A stretch of 64,000 nucleotides of DNA from Simplicispira psychrophila DSM 11588 (lineage in GTDB: Bacteria > Pseudomonadota > Gammaproteobacteria > Burkholderiales > Burkholderiaceae_C), in the NCBI RefSeq assembly GCF_000688255.1, contig NZ_JHYS01000007.1, forward strand, positions 121,246 to 185,245, in the 5' to 3' direction. Shown here in pieces: positions 16,840 to 25,730 of this stretch. Both the position numbers and the translations under genes were made by a program. How positions within the stretch are numbered: position 1 is the first letter of the stretch; every line of letters begins with the position of its first letter. A model generated the notes under the pieces. It worked only from the letters and a program-made list of their open reading frames with translations. It searched no databases and was not told where the DNA came from.

Positions 16840-17768
16840 TTCCCCCGGGCAAATTTGGCCGCCAGGGTGGGCACCAGCCCCTTGGGCATAAAGATCATGC
16901 AGGCCATCAGGATGGCGCCGAAGGCCACCGTCTCCCAGCCCTCAAAAGCCGTCAAAGCTTGCGGTAGCGCGGTCAGCAGCACCGCGCCCACCAGCGAGCC
17001 ATAGACCGAGGCCATGCCGCCGACCACCACCATAGTGACCAGCTCGATAGAGTGAAAGAAGTCGGCCAAATTGGGCGTGACAAAGCCGACATAGTGGGCA
17101 GTGACGCTGCCCATGATGCTAGCAAACACGGCGGAGAGCACAAAGATGGTGACCTTGTAGCGCACCACGTCCACACCTACCACCTGCGAGGCCACTTCAG
17201 AGCCATGCAGGGCGCGCAGCGCGCGGCCAAACGGCGAGTCGATCAGATTCAGCGACGCCCAGACACTGACCGACAGCAGCAACGCCACCACCCAGTACCA
17301 GTGCTTGTCGCTGCTCAGATCGAATCCAAACATCCCCATGGTCGGCACGGGCATACCGTCCGGCCCACCGGTCCAGGCAGCTTCGTTGCGCAAGGTGATG
17401 TTGATGATGATGCCCAGGCCCAACGTGGCCATGGCCAGGTAGTGCCCCTTGAGTTTGAAGATGGGCCGCGCCACCAGCGCAGCCAGCAACCCGGTGATGG
17501 CTGCGCCTGCCGCCATGGCCAGCACCGGGTGCCAGCCAAAGTGCGTTGGCAAAATAGCCGAGGCATAGGCGCCAATGCCGATAAAGCCGGCATGGCCCAT
17601 GCTGATCTGTCCGGCAAAGCCGATCAGCAGATTCAGCCCCAGCACAATCACCGCATTGATCGCCATGCGGGTCGCCAAATCAAGATAGAAACTGTTGGGC
17701 ACCACAAAGGGCAGCACCAGCAAGATGGCCATGGTCAGATACAGACCGTAATACGCGCTCTTTTTCAT
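16836..17768 (-). CDS. livM: Liv-type ABC transporter permease LivM
   Basis: 310 residues with about eight to nine hydrophobic segments and the family motif LLIGFAGQISMGHAGFIGIGAYA near residue 45, followed by GHYLAMATLGLG. It is the second permease of the importer. The start ATG 17768 follows the livH stop by 2 bases; its stop overlaps livG by 4 bases. No anomalies seen. Confidence 0.92.
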   Translation of the reverse strand: MKKSAYYGLYLTMAILLVLPFVVPNSFYLDLATRMAINAVIVLGLNLLIGFAGQISMGHAGFIGIGAYASAILPTHFGWHPVLAMAAGAAITGLLAALVARPIFKLKGHYLAMATLGLGIIINITLRNEAAWTGGPDGMPVPTMGMFGFDLSSDKHWYWVVALLLSVSVWASLNLIDSPFGRALRALHGSEVASQVVGVDVVRYKVTIFVLSAVFASIMGSVTAHYVGFVTPNLADFFHSIELVTMVVVGGMASVYGSLVGAVLLTALPQALTAFEGWETVAFGAILMACMIFMPKGLVPTLAAKFARGK

Positions 17769-17770
17769 GT

Positions 17771-18646
17771 TCAGACCCGATCTGTGGATTTGCCGCCAAA
17801 CAAGCCTTTGGGCTTGAAAAAGAGGATCAGCAAGATGAGGACAAACGGAATCGCGTCCTTGTAGCTCGATGAGATGTAACCCGCGCCCATGGCTTCGAGC
17901 ACGCCGACCAGCAGCCCCCCCAGCACAGCACCCAGGCCATTGCCCAGGCCGCCAACCACGGCAGCGACAAAGCCCTTGAGGCCCAGCATGATGCCCACGT
18001 CATACGAGGTCAGCGTGATCGGCGTGACCAGAATGCCGCCCAGCGCACCTAGCGCCGCGGCCATGACAAAGCTCATGAACAGCACCCAGCTGGTGTTGAT
18101 GCCGACCAGCTCGGCCGCCAGCCGGTTGTAAGAGGTAGCCAGCATCGCCTTGCCCTGCAAGGTACGGGCAAAGAAGTACCACAGCGCCACCACCACCAAA
18201 GCGGTCACGCCCAGCACCCACAGGCTTTGCGGCAGCAAGATGGCGCCAAACACTTCAATCGGTGTCTCACCCGAAAACGGCGGCAGGCTGAAAGTACCTT
18301 TTCCCAGCCAGACTTGCACCAGACCGCGAATCACCAGCGAGGCGCCAATGGTGATGATGATCAACGTCACTGTCTCGGCGCCGCGCACCGGCTCAATAGC
18401 GATTTTTTCGACCAGTACACCGACGATGGCGGGCAACAAAATCGCCAGCAGCATCACCACCGGCAGCGGCAAACCCATATGGGTGAAGAACACCGCCAGC
18501 ATGCCGCCCAGCATGATGAATTCCCCTTGCGCGAAATTGATGACATTGCTGGCGTTGTAGATCAACGTAAAGCCAAGCCCGGCCAGCGCATAGGTAGCGC
18601 CGACGGTCAGGCCCGAGAAGAGAAATTGCAGCATTTCGGACATCAT
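17771..18646 (-). CDS. livH: Liv-type ABC transporter permease LivH
   Basis: 291 residues with about eight membrane segments and the LivH motif YALAGLGFTLIYNASNVINFAQGEF close to the N-terminus. Start ATG 18646 (MMSEMLQFLF) is chosen because GGAGG lies nine bases upstream; a second ATG follows directly. It is the first gene of livHMGF and is preceded by a 179-base gap that should contain the promoter. Confidence 0.92.
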   Translation of the reverse strand: MMSEMLQFLFSGLTVGATYALAGLGFTLIYNASNVINFAQGEFIMLGGMLAVFFTHMGLPLPVVMLLAILLPAIVGVLVEKIAIEPVRGAETVTLIIITIGASLVIRGLVQVWLGKGTFSLPPFSGETPIEVFGAILLPQSLWVLGVTALVVVALWYFFARTLQGKAMLATSYNRLAAELVGINTSWVLFMSFVMAAALGALGGILVTPITLTSYDVGIMLGLKGFVAAVVGGLGNGLGAVLGGLLVGVLEAMGAGYISSSYKDAIPFVLILLILFFKPKGLFGGKSTDRV

Positions 18647-18825
18647 GGAATGAGCCCTCCTGCCATGGCAAAAGTCCCCCGTGCGGGGCGTTGAGTGAAC
18701 ATTTTTTGTCTCCTTATGGCCCCGACGCATCGGGTATCAAGCACTGGTGGCGATAGCTACCAATTCTGAATTGCGGAATTGATTCTGCAAATTGTAATGG
18801 CTAGCAAAAATAAATGACAAAGAAT
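18647..18825. promoter_or_regulatory. Promoter region of livHMGF
   Basis: The part at about 18745-18815 is AT-rich and contains repeated AATT-centred short words (GAATTG twice, CAATTC, CAAATTG). This arrangement fits an IclR-type operator near the second iclR gene, but no exact consensus can be claimed. Confidence 0.4.
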
Positions 18826-19662
18826 TTATCTATCGTTGACCGCACAGGATTGTTCATCGGGCACTACCTCCGTAGTGAGAGCACGCGTCGCACCCAGCCC
18901 CCAGGACAGCGCTGCCGCCGCTTTTTTCAGCTCATCAATCAGCGGGCTGTCGGGCTGGAGGTCGCTCATGCCCTCCACACCGACCACAGAAATCGACATG
19001 GTGATCTGGTTTTTGAAGTTGAATACCGGCGCAGCGACTGCCTGTACGCCCTCAAAAACATAGTGCTGCGTGACCGGAGCGATGCCATCGACGCGGATCT
19101 TGGCCAACATGGCATCGACCTCGCTGCGCGTGGTCAGGCTGGACAGCTTGGCGCGGGCCTTCAATTCCTTGGAGATCTGCGCGGCGGTCTGGCTTTTGGG
19201 CAGCCAAGCGGCAAACACGCGGCCACTGGCGCTGGTCAGCAAGGGCAGTGAAGTCCCAGTGACGACGTTCACCGTGATTGGCCGCTGTGGCCGCTCCCAG
19301 CGAACAATCACCGGCCCGTGGTCGCCCCAAACCGCCAGCCCGACGGTTTCATTGATGCGGTCGCGCAGATCCGAAATGGCCGACAAACCGAGTCGCACGC
19401 GATCGAGGCGATCCAGCGCCACCAAACCGATATCCAGGGAAAAAGGCCCCAACTTGTAGCGCGAGGTCAGTGGGTCTTGTTCGATCAGGCCGGTGCGAAT
19501 CAGACTGACCAGATAGCGGTGCGCTTTGGAGGGCGGCATTTCAGCCGCTGCAGCGATGTCTTTGAGCGTCATCAGGCGCTGTCCGCGCACCACCGCGCGC
19601 AACACGCCCGCACCGACTTCAAAAGACTGAACGCCATGTTGAGCATCTTTTTCGTCACTCAT
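18826..19662 (-). CDS. IclR-family transcriptional regulator (paa/liv associated)
   Basis: 278 residues: winged helix-turn-helix with TLKDIAAAAEMPPSKAHRYLVSL (about residues 31-53) and an IclR effector domain (LAVWGDHGPVIVRWE, TSASGRVFAAWLP). ATG 19662 (MSDEKDAQHG) is taken as the start rather than the upstream ATG at 19713, as it begins the family-like N-terminus. It lies between paaE and livH on the same strand, so it is placed to control the paa operon and the livHMGF operon. No PaaR (TetR) or PaaX (GntR-like) regulator is seen in the window, so this protein is the best candidate paa regulator. Confidence 0.87.
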   Translation of the reverse strand: MSDEKDAQHGVQSFEVGAGVLRAVVRGQRLMTLKDIAAAAEMPPSKAHRYLVSLIRTGLIEQDPLTSRYKLGPFSLDIGLVALDRLDRVRLGLSAISDLRDRINETVGLAVWGDHGPVIVRWERPQRPITVNVVTGTSLPLLTSASGRVFAAWLPKSQTAAQISKELKARAKLSSLTTRSEVDAMLAKIRVDGIAPVTQHYVFEGVQAVAAPVFNFKNQITMSISVVGVEGMSDLQPDSPLIDELKKAAAALSWGLGATRALTTEVVPDEQSCAVNDR

Positions 19663-19852
19663 AGAGGCCTTTGGACGGTAAAGGGAAGGAAAGTTGTTTT
19701 CATAGGGGCGCAACTATGCCTTGCGCTCCGCTCCCCATGGGCGCACCAATATCAAAAAATCGCCCGGTCAGAATTATTTTTATCAGCGCGTGTGCAAGGG
19801 CACGCCGAGGCTGAAACAGCATCGGCCGGGACAGCCGATACCGTGCGCCAAC

Positions 19853-20941
19853 TCAGCGCTCGTCGAAGCTCACTACCACCTTGTCGCTGGTGGGGCGCGC
19901 CTGGCAACTGAGCACAAAACCCTGCTCCATTTCCCACGGCTCCAGGGTGTAATTTTTGGCCATGGACACGGTGCCGGACATCACCTTGGCGCGGCAAGTG
20001 CAGCAGACGCCGCCCCGGCAGGAAAACGGCAGATCCAGGCCCGCATTGAGTGCCACATCCAGAATGCGCTCGTCCGCGCCCATCTGCAGGTGGTGCTCCT
20101 TGCCATCGACCACCACGGTGATCTCAGTCTGGCGAGAGATATGGATCTCTGGCTTTTCGCCGGCTGAAGACGGATTCTCCAGCGGTGCAGCCGAGACAAA
20201 GCGCTCCGAATAGACGCGGCTGGCGGGCACGCCGGCATCGAGCAGGGTTTTTTCGGTGGCTTCAATCATCGCCTCGGGGCCACAGACAAAAACCTCGTCC
20301 ATGCTGGCCACCGGCAGGAAGGCGGCAATGATGGCGCGCACCTTGTCGGGGTCAATGCGCCCTTCCAACAACTCCACCTCTTGCGCCTGGCTCGACAGCA
20401 CATGGATCAGTGTCAGGCGGTTCAGGTAGCGGTCCTTGAGGTTTTGCAGCGCCTCGTTGAACATCACGCTGGACATGCGGCGGTTGCCCAGCACCAGCGT
20501 GAATTTGGATTGCGGCTGCTCTTCCAGCGTGGTCGCCAGAATCGACAGGATGGGCGTGATGCCCGAGCCGGCCGCAAAACCGACGCGGTGGATGGCGCGC
20601 TGCTTGCGCACCGTGAAGCGCCCATCAGGCGGCAGCACGCTGATCTGGTCGCCCACCTTGAGCGCGCTGGCCGCCCAGTTGGAGAACAGGCCACCCAGCA
20701 CCGGGCGAATGCCGATTTCGAGTTCACCGTCGTGCGTCAGGCGGCTGCGCGGGCTGCTGATGGAGTAGCTGCGGCGCACCTCTTCACCATTGACGGTGGC
20801 GCGCACCGTCAGAAATTGGCCGGGCTCAAAACGGTAAACCTCGCGCAGTGCGGGCGGAATATCCAACGTCACCGCTACGGAGCCGCCACCCTCGGTGTTG
20901 ACGCGCTTGACGGTGAGCTCTTGAAAGCGGGGAGTAGACAT
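19853..20941 (-). CDS. paaE: Phenylacetyl-CoA epoxidase reductase subunit PaaE
   Basis: 362 residues: a ferredoxin-NADP reductase module with FAD motif RRSYSISS and NAD(P) site VGFAAGSGITPILS, then a C-terminal plant-type 2Fe-2S domain with SCRGGVCCTCRAKV. It passes electrons from NADPH to the diiron centre of PaaA. Start ATG 20941 (MSTPRFQELTV) gives the normal family length. It is the last gene of the paaABCDE group, 25 bases after paaD. Confidence 0.95.
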   Translation of the reverse strand: MSTPRFQELTVKRVNTEGGGSVAVTLDIPPALREVYRFEPGQFLTVRATVNGEEVRRSYSISSPRSRLTHDGELEIGIRPVLGGLFSNWAASALKVGDQISVLPPDGRFTVRKQRAIHRVGFAAGSGITPILSILATTLEEQPQSKFTLVLGNRRMSSVMFNEALQNLKDRYLNRLTLIHVLSSQAQEVELLEGRIDPDKVRAIIAAFLPVASMDEVFVCGPEAMIEATEKTLLDAGVPASRVYSERFVSAAPLENPSSAGEKPEIHISRQTEITVVVDGKEHHLQMGADERILDVALNAGLDLPFSCRGGVCCTCRAKVMSGTVSMAKNYTLEPWEMEQGFVLSCQARPTSDKVVVSFDER

Positions 20942-20966
20942 ATCGTGATCTTCCGGGAGTAACAAC

Positions 20967-21533
20967 TTAATAGGGCTTGAAGTAATCAAAGGGCTCGAAG
21001 CAGTCCAGGCACTTGTAGAGCGCTTTGCAGGCGGTGGAGCCGAAATGTGATATTTCAGTCGTGTTTTCAGAGCCACATTGCGGGCAAGCGACCGTCTGGC
21101 GTACGCTTTTAGCTAGGTTTCTGGTAGCAAACTGCACCACGCTGTGGCCACAGGCACTGCCTGTGCCCACCGGTGGCGGTGCAATGCCATAAGCGCGCAG
21201 CTTTTCGCGCCCCTCGGGCGTCATCCATTCGGTCGACCAGGCGGGGGCCAACTGGGTGACCACGCGCGCGGTCAGGCCGGCCTGGGCCAGCGCGGCGCGC
21301 ACGTCGTCGCCCATCTGCTCCATGGCAGGACAGCCGCTGTAGGTGGGCGTGATCACCACCTCCAGCACGCCATCGGCCCCCTCGCGCACCGCCCGCAAAA
21401 CGCCCATCTCGCGCAGCGACACCACCGGAATTTCCGGGTCGGTCACCCCTTCGAGCAGCGTCCACACCGCATGGTGTGGATCGGTAGCTTGCTTGGCCGC
21501 AATCGGGCCGTTTGGCAAGGAGGTGGTAGGCAT
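20967..21533 (-). CDS. paaD: Phenylacetyl-CoA epoxidase assembly protein PaaD
   Basis: 188 residues with an N-terminal MIP18/DUF59-like domain (LLEGVTDPEIPVVSLREMGVL) and a C-terminal zinc-ribbon with Cys pairs CPQC and CLDC plus GSTACKAL. PaaD is thought to help insert or maintain the metal centre of the epoxidase. It lies 5 bases after paaC. Confidence 0.94.
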   Translation of the reverse strand: MPTTSLPNGPIAAKQATDPHHAVWTLLEGVTDPEIPVVSLREMGVLRAVREGADGVLEVVITPTYSGCPAMEQMGDDVRAALAQAGLTARVVTQLAPAWSTEWMTPEGREKLRAYGIAPPPVGTGSACGHSVVQFATRNLAKSVRQTVACPQCGSENTTEISHFGSTACKALYKCLDCFEPFDYFKPY

Positions 21534-21538
21534 ACGCT

Positions 21539-22330
21539 TTACCAGACGGCTTCAGGTTCAGGGTGGGCGCGGGCCAGGCTTTGCATTTCCGCCAAGAGAA
21601 AGCCCAGGTGCTCGGAATGCAGGCCGTGTTTGCCGGTGGTGACGTAGCCGCCAGCGGCCGGACGCTGCAGCGTGGCCTCAGCCAGCGCATCGTTCACCGT
21701 GGCCTCAAAGTCATCCTGCAGGCTGCGCACATCGACACCGACGCCAGCCGCCGCAGCAGCGGTTTCCATGTCGCTGTGCGTCCAGAACTCCTGCACAAAC
21801 GGCAGAAGATAGTTCAGTGCGCGCTGCGCCCGGGTGTGCGACTCGTCGGTGCCATCGCCCATGCGCACCAGCCAGTCGCGCGCGTGGCGCAGGTGGTAGA
21901 GCGCTTCTTTGTACGACTTGGCGGCAATCGCAGCCAGCTGTGCATCTGTCGACGCCTGCAGCTTGCTCCACAGCGGCACCATCAGTGCGCTGTAGAGAAA
22001 GTTGCGCACGATGGTGGCGGCGTAATCGCGATCACCCGTTGCCGTGGGCACCAGACCGCTGTGGTGCGGCAGTTCCAGCAAGGTGTAGTTGCGAAACTCT
22101 GGCACATCGCGAAAGTAGGCCAGCGAGTCTTCGGTGCTGCCGTCGTTCTTCAACGTGGCCACATGCTCGTACAACATGCGCGCCTGGCCAATCAAGTCCA
22201 GGCTCATGTTGGCCAGCGCCAAGTCTTCTTCCAGGATCGGGCCGTGGCCGCACCATTCGGCATTGCGCTGGCCCAGGATCAGGGCGTTGTCTGCCAGGTG
22301 CAGCAGATAGTCCAAGTGTTGCTGTGCCAT
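21539..22330 (-). CDS. paaC: Phenylacetyl-CoA epoxidase structural subunit PaaC
   Basis: 263 residues, all-helical ferritin-like fold with EEDLALANMSLDLIGQARMLYEH near residue 35. In the family PaaC is a structural, non-catalytic partner of PaaA. Its ATG 22330 shares one base with the paaB stop, consistent with coupled translation. Confidence 0.95.
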   Translation of the reverse strand: MAQQHLDYLLHLADNALILGQRNAEWCGHGPILEEDLALANMSLDLIGQARMLYEHVATLKNDGSTEDSLAYFRDVPEFRNYTLLELPHHSGLVPTATGDRDYAATIVRNFLYSALMVPLWSKLQASTDAQLAAIAAKSYKEALYHLRHARDWLVRMGDGTDESHTRAQRALNYLLPFVQEFWTHSDMETAAAAAGVGVDVRSLQDDFEATVNDALAEATLQRPAAGGYVTTGKHGLHSEHLGFLLAEMQSLARAHPEPEAVW

Positions 22331-22653
22331 TACATGTGCCCCACTTCGTCAGGGATTTGGTAGAAGGTTGGGTGGCGGTAAATCTTGTCAGCGGCAGGCT
22401 CGAAGAAAGAATCTTTGTCTTCCGGCGCGCTGGCCGTGATCTGGGCCGAAGGCAGTACCCAGATGCTGACGCCTTCTTGACGGCGCGTGTACACGTCGCG
22501 CGCCATGGTCAGTGCTTGCTCGGCGTCGGCGGCGTGCAGGCTGCCGCAGTGCTTGTGCTCCAGACCTTGCTTGCTGCGCACAAAGACTTCCCACAAAGGC
22601 CATTCTTTCAGGGCTGCGGACGTGGGGGTAGCGGTGGCGGTCGTCGTGTTCAT
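22330..22653 (-). CDS. paaB: Phenylacetyl-CoA epoxidase subunit PaaB
   Basis: 107 residues with the PaaB hallmark [22 protein letters not shown] followed by [16 protein letters not shown]. It bridges PaaAC units in the epoxidase. Start ATG 22653 has GAAGGAAG upstream and overlaps the paaA stop as ATGA. The first 15 residues form a Thr/Ala-rich tail ([14 protein letters not shown]). Confidence 0.95.
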   Translation of the reverse strand: MNTTTATATPTSAALKEWPLWEVFVRSKQGLEHKHCGSLHAADAEQALTMARDVYTRRQEGVSIWVLPSAQITASAPEDKDSFFEPAADKIYRHPTFYQIPDEVGHM

Positions 22654-23663
22654 GCTGCTTCCTTCAAGGTTTTGTTGTGCTGTTTGCGGGCGTAGGCCTG
22701 GGCGGCATCGCGCACCCATTGGCCATCGGTATGGGCTTTGACGCGGGTGGCCAAGCGCTCTTTGTTGCACGGGCCATTGCCGTTGACGGTGCTCCAAAAC
22801 TCGTCCCAGTCAATACGGCCATAGTCGTAGTGCTTGCGTTCTTCGTTCCATTTCAGGTCTGGGTCAGGCAAGGTCACGCCCAACACTTTGGCTTGCGGCA
22901 CAGTGGCGTCGATGAACTTCTGGCGCAGGTCGTCGTTGGAGATGCGCTTGATGCCCCAGCGCATCGCCTGGGCACTGTGCGGGCTGTCGGCGTCTGGCGG
23001 GCCAAACATCGCCAGGCACTTCCACCACCAACGGTTGACCGAGTCTTGCACCATGTCTTTTTGCGCCTGCGTGCCCTTCATCATGGTCAGCAGCGCTTCG
23101 TAGCCCTGGCGCTGGTGGAACGACTCTTCCTTACACACCCGCACCATGGCACGGGCGTACGGGCCGTAACTGCAACGGCACAGCGGAATCTGGTTGCTGA
23201 TGGCAGCGCCATCGACCAGCCAGCCAATCGTGCCCATGTCGGCCCAGTTCAGGGTCGGGTAATTGAAGATGGAGCTGTATTTAGCACGGCCGGAATGCAG
23301 GCCATCGAGCATTTCCTCGCGGCTGGTGCCCAGGGTTTCCGCGGCGCTGTACAGGTACAGGCCGTGTCCACCTTCGTCTTGCACCTTGGCAATCAGAATG
23401 GTTTTGCGCTTCAAGCTGGGCGCGCGGCTGATCCAGTTGCCTTCGGGCAGCATGCCGACGATTTCGCTGTGGGCGTGCTGGCTGATCTGGCGCACCAGGG
23501 TTTTACGGTATGCCTCGGGCATCCAGTCTTGCGGCTCGATCTTGCCGTCGGCGTCAATTTTGGCGTCAAAACGGGCCTGGGCTTCGGGGTTGTCCACTAC
23601 CGGCGCTTTAGAAACCGGCTTCAGACCGGCCTCGTTTTGCACATTGAATGATTGGGTATACAT
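22650..23663 (-). CDS. paaA: Phenylacetyl-CoA 1,2-epoxidase catalytic subunit PaaA
   Basis: 337 residues, diiron ferritin-like oxygenase subunit. Recognisable stretches are [21 protein letters not shown] and [16 protein letters not shown], which carry the Glu/His iron ligands. It inserts one O2 atom into phenylacetyl-CoA to form the 1,2-epoxide. Start ATG 23663 ([13 protein letters not shown]) has AGGAGAG upstream; the longer frame to 23708 overlaps the neighbouring hydratase and is not needed. It starts the overlapping paaABCDE set. Confidence 0.96.
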   Translation of the reverse strand: MYTQSFNVQNEAGLKPVSKAPVVDNPEAQARFDAKIDADGKIEPQDWMPEAYRKTLVRQISQHAHSEIVGMLPEGNWISRAPSLKRKTILIAKVQDEGGHGLYLYSAAETLGTSREEMLDGLHSGRAKYSSIFNYPTLNWADMGTIGWLVDGAAISNQIPLCRCSYGPYARAMVRVCKEESFHQRQGYEALLTMMKGTQAQKDMVQDSVNRWWWKCLAMFGPPDADSPHSAQAMRWGIKRISNDDLRQKFIDATVPQAKVLGVTLPDPDLKWNEERKHYDYGRIDWDEFWSTVNGNGPCNKERLATRVKAHTDGQWVRDAAQAYARKQHNKTLKEAA

Positions 23664-23704
23664 GGTTCTGATCTCTCCTGGTGGGGTGTGAATCGACTGG
23701 CAGC

Positions 23705-24496
23705 TCAAGGCAGCCAGGGCGCGGGACGCTTTTCAAGAAAGGCGCCAATGCCACCTTTGGCTTCTGGCGTGGTGCGCTGGCGCGCGATACGCTGCGCTGT
23801 TTCTTCCAGCACCTGCGCATCCAGGGGACGCTCACGTATGGCCTCGATCAGGTCTTTGGCTGCCTTTTGCGCTTGTGGCGCGCCCAGCATCAATTCCTTG
23901 ACCAGAGCGGCCACACCGTCATCGAGTTGCTCGGTCGGCAGCACTTCATTCACTAGGCCCATCAGCAGCGCCCGTTCCGCAGAAATGCGCTCAGCACTCT
24001 GGAAGTAGCGCAAGGCGTGGCGCGGCCCAATGGCGCGCAGCACATACGGGCTGATCACCGCAGGGATGATGCCAAAGCGCACTTCGGAGGTGGCAAACAC
24101 TGCATCGGCCGTGGCCACCGCCATGTCGCAAGCCGCGGCCAGACCGGTGCCCCCGCCCAAGGCCAAGCCCTGCACCCGCGCGATGGTCGGCTTGGACAGG
24201 TTGGACAGCAGGTGCAGCATCTGGGCAAACTGGCGCGCATCTTTCAGGTTGTCGTCCTGGCTGCTAACGGAAGCCCGCTGCATCCAGTTCAGGTCGGCGC
24301 CGGCAGAAAAATGCCGTCCACGCCCGGCCAACACCACCACGCGTACCGCCGGGTCACTGTCGAGCGCGCTACAAGCGGCACTCAGATCGGCAATCAGCGC
24401 TTCGTTAAAGGCATTGAACACCTCTGGACGATTCATCCAGAGGGTGGCCACAGGCCCGTTTTTTTCAATTTCCAGAGTGGAGTAGCTGGTGGTCAT
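23705..24496 (-). CDS. Enoyl-CoA hydratase/isomerase (LiuC/PaaF-like)
   Basis: 263 residues of the crotonase fold, with the oxyanion-hole region [15 protein letters not shown] and [18 protein letters not shown], and Glu in the [17 protein letters not shown] segment. The GADLNWMQR signature resembles methylglutaconyl-CoA hydratases (LiuC), but the location 41 bases before paaA and after livK suggests service as the 2,3-dehydroadipyl-CoA hydratase (PaaF role) of the phenylacetate route. Sequence alone does not decide. Start ATG 24496. Confidence 0.85.
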   Translation of the reverse strand: MTTSYSTLEIEKNGPVATLWMNRPEVFNAFNEALIADLSAACSALDSDPAVRVVVLAGRGRHFSAGADLNWMQRASVSSQDDNLKDARQFAQMLHLLSNLSKPTIARVQGLALGGGTGLAAACDMAVATADAVFATSEVRFGIIPAVISPYVLRAIGPRHALRYFQSAERISAERALLMGLVNEVLPTEQLDDGVAALVKELMLGAPQAQKAAKDLIEAIRERPLDAQVLEETAQRIARQRTTPEAKGGIGAFLEKRPAPWLP

Positions 24497-24550
24497 GGTC
24501 AAAAGCGTCTCAGGCAATATCCGCGGGGTGAAGACAGGGCAGTCGCCGCC

Positions 24551-25696
24551 TTAAGGGGCGATGGTCCAGTCGCCGTTTTTAATTTCGAGCATGCGGAATG
24601 CCGAAAGATCCAGACCCATGTGGTCAGTAGGTGACATGTTGACCACGCCGCCGGTGCCGACATAACCCTTGGTGGCTTCAATCGCGTCACGCACCTTGGC
24701 TTTGTCGGTACTGCCGGCGCGCTTGATGGCGTCCACCGCAATCATCAAGCCGTCGTAAGCGTGGCCACCAAAGGTGGAAACGTCGGTTTTCCACTTTTCC
24801 TTGAAGGCCTTGGTGTAGGCCACGGCGACCGGCTTTTGCGGATCGTTCGCGGGCAGCTTGTCGGCCACCAGCAAGGCGGCGGCCGGCAGGCGCACGCCAT
24901 CGGCGGCTGGGCCAGCCAGCTTGATGAACTCTTCCGAGGCCACGCCGTGGGCGTGGTACAGCGGCAAGTTGACGCTCAACTGCTTATAGTTCTTGGTGGC
25001 AATCGCCGGACCCTGGCCCAGACCAAAAATGAACACCGCTTGCACGCCGGGGGTGTTTTTGATCTTGGTGATCTGCGGGCTCATATCGGTGTCTTTGGGA
25101 CCGTAGGTTTCGTTGGAAACCAGCGTGATGCCGTATTTGGCGGCGACGCCTTCCGCTTCTTTTTTGCCCGACTGGCCAAAACCGCTGGTCTCGGACAACA
25201 GCGCCACCTTGCTGATGTTGCGCTTGCGCATGTCTTCAAACACTTTTTCAGCCGCCATCCGGTCGGTGTGCGGAGTCTTGAAGACAAACTTCTTCACCGG
25301 TTCAACAATCACCACGGCACCGGCCAGGGAGATGAAAGGCATGCCGGCCTTTTCAACCAGCGGGACGATCGACATGGTCGAGCCGGTGGTCGTACCGCCG
25401 ACCAGCACATCGACCTTGTCGCTCTCGATCAAGCGCTTGGCAAAACCATTGGCCTTGCTGGCATCACTGCCGTCGTCGTAATGCACCAACTCCAGCGGAC
25501 GGCCCAGCACGCCGCCGTCCTTGTTGATCTTCTCAACGTAGAGCTGCATGGTCTTGAGTTCAGGATCGCCCAGAAAAGCAGCGGGACCGGTCACGGACAG
25601 GATCGAGCCGATCTTGATCGGGTCAGCGGCATAGGCGTTCAGGGCACCAAACGCCAAAGCGGCGCAGGAAATGAGTTTTTTGACGGGGAATTTCAT
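24551..25696 (-). CDS. livK: Liv-type ABC transporter substrate-binding protein LivK
   Basis: 381 residues. A signal peptide (MKFPVKKLISCAALAFGALNAYA) precedes ADPIKIGSILSVTGPAAFLG, the usual start of the type-I periplasmic binding fold. It has the family segments SDKVDVLVGGTTTGSTMSI and GGHAYDGLMIAVDA. It lies inside the paa operon, between the thiolase and the hydratase, about 6 kb upstream of livHMGF. The placement points to phenylacetate or a related aromatic acid as ligand, which is inference. Start ATG 25696 has GGAGACAA upstream. Confidence 0.9.
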   Translation of the reverse strand: MKFPVKKLISCAALAFGALNAYAADPIKIGSILSVTGPAAFLGDPELKTMQLYVEKINKDGGVLGRPLELVHYDDGSDASKANGFAKRLIESDKVDVLVGGTTTGSTMSIVPLVEKAGMPFISLAGAVVIVEPVKKFVFKTPHTDRMAAEKVFEDMRKRNISKVALLSETSGFGQSGKKEAEGVAAKYGITLVSNETYGPKDTDMSPQITKIKNTPGVQAVFIFGLGQGPAIATKNYKQLSVNLPLYHAHGVASEEFIKLAGPAADGVRLPAAALLVADKLPANDPQKPVAVAYTKAFKEKWKTDVSTFGGHAYDGLMIAVDAIKRAGSTDKAKVRDAIEATKGYVGTGGVVNMSPTDHMGLDLSAFRMLEIKNGDWTIAP

Positions 25697-25730
25697 GGTT
25701 TTGTCTCCTGGTTGTAATAATTAAAAATAC

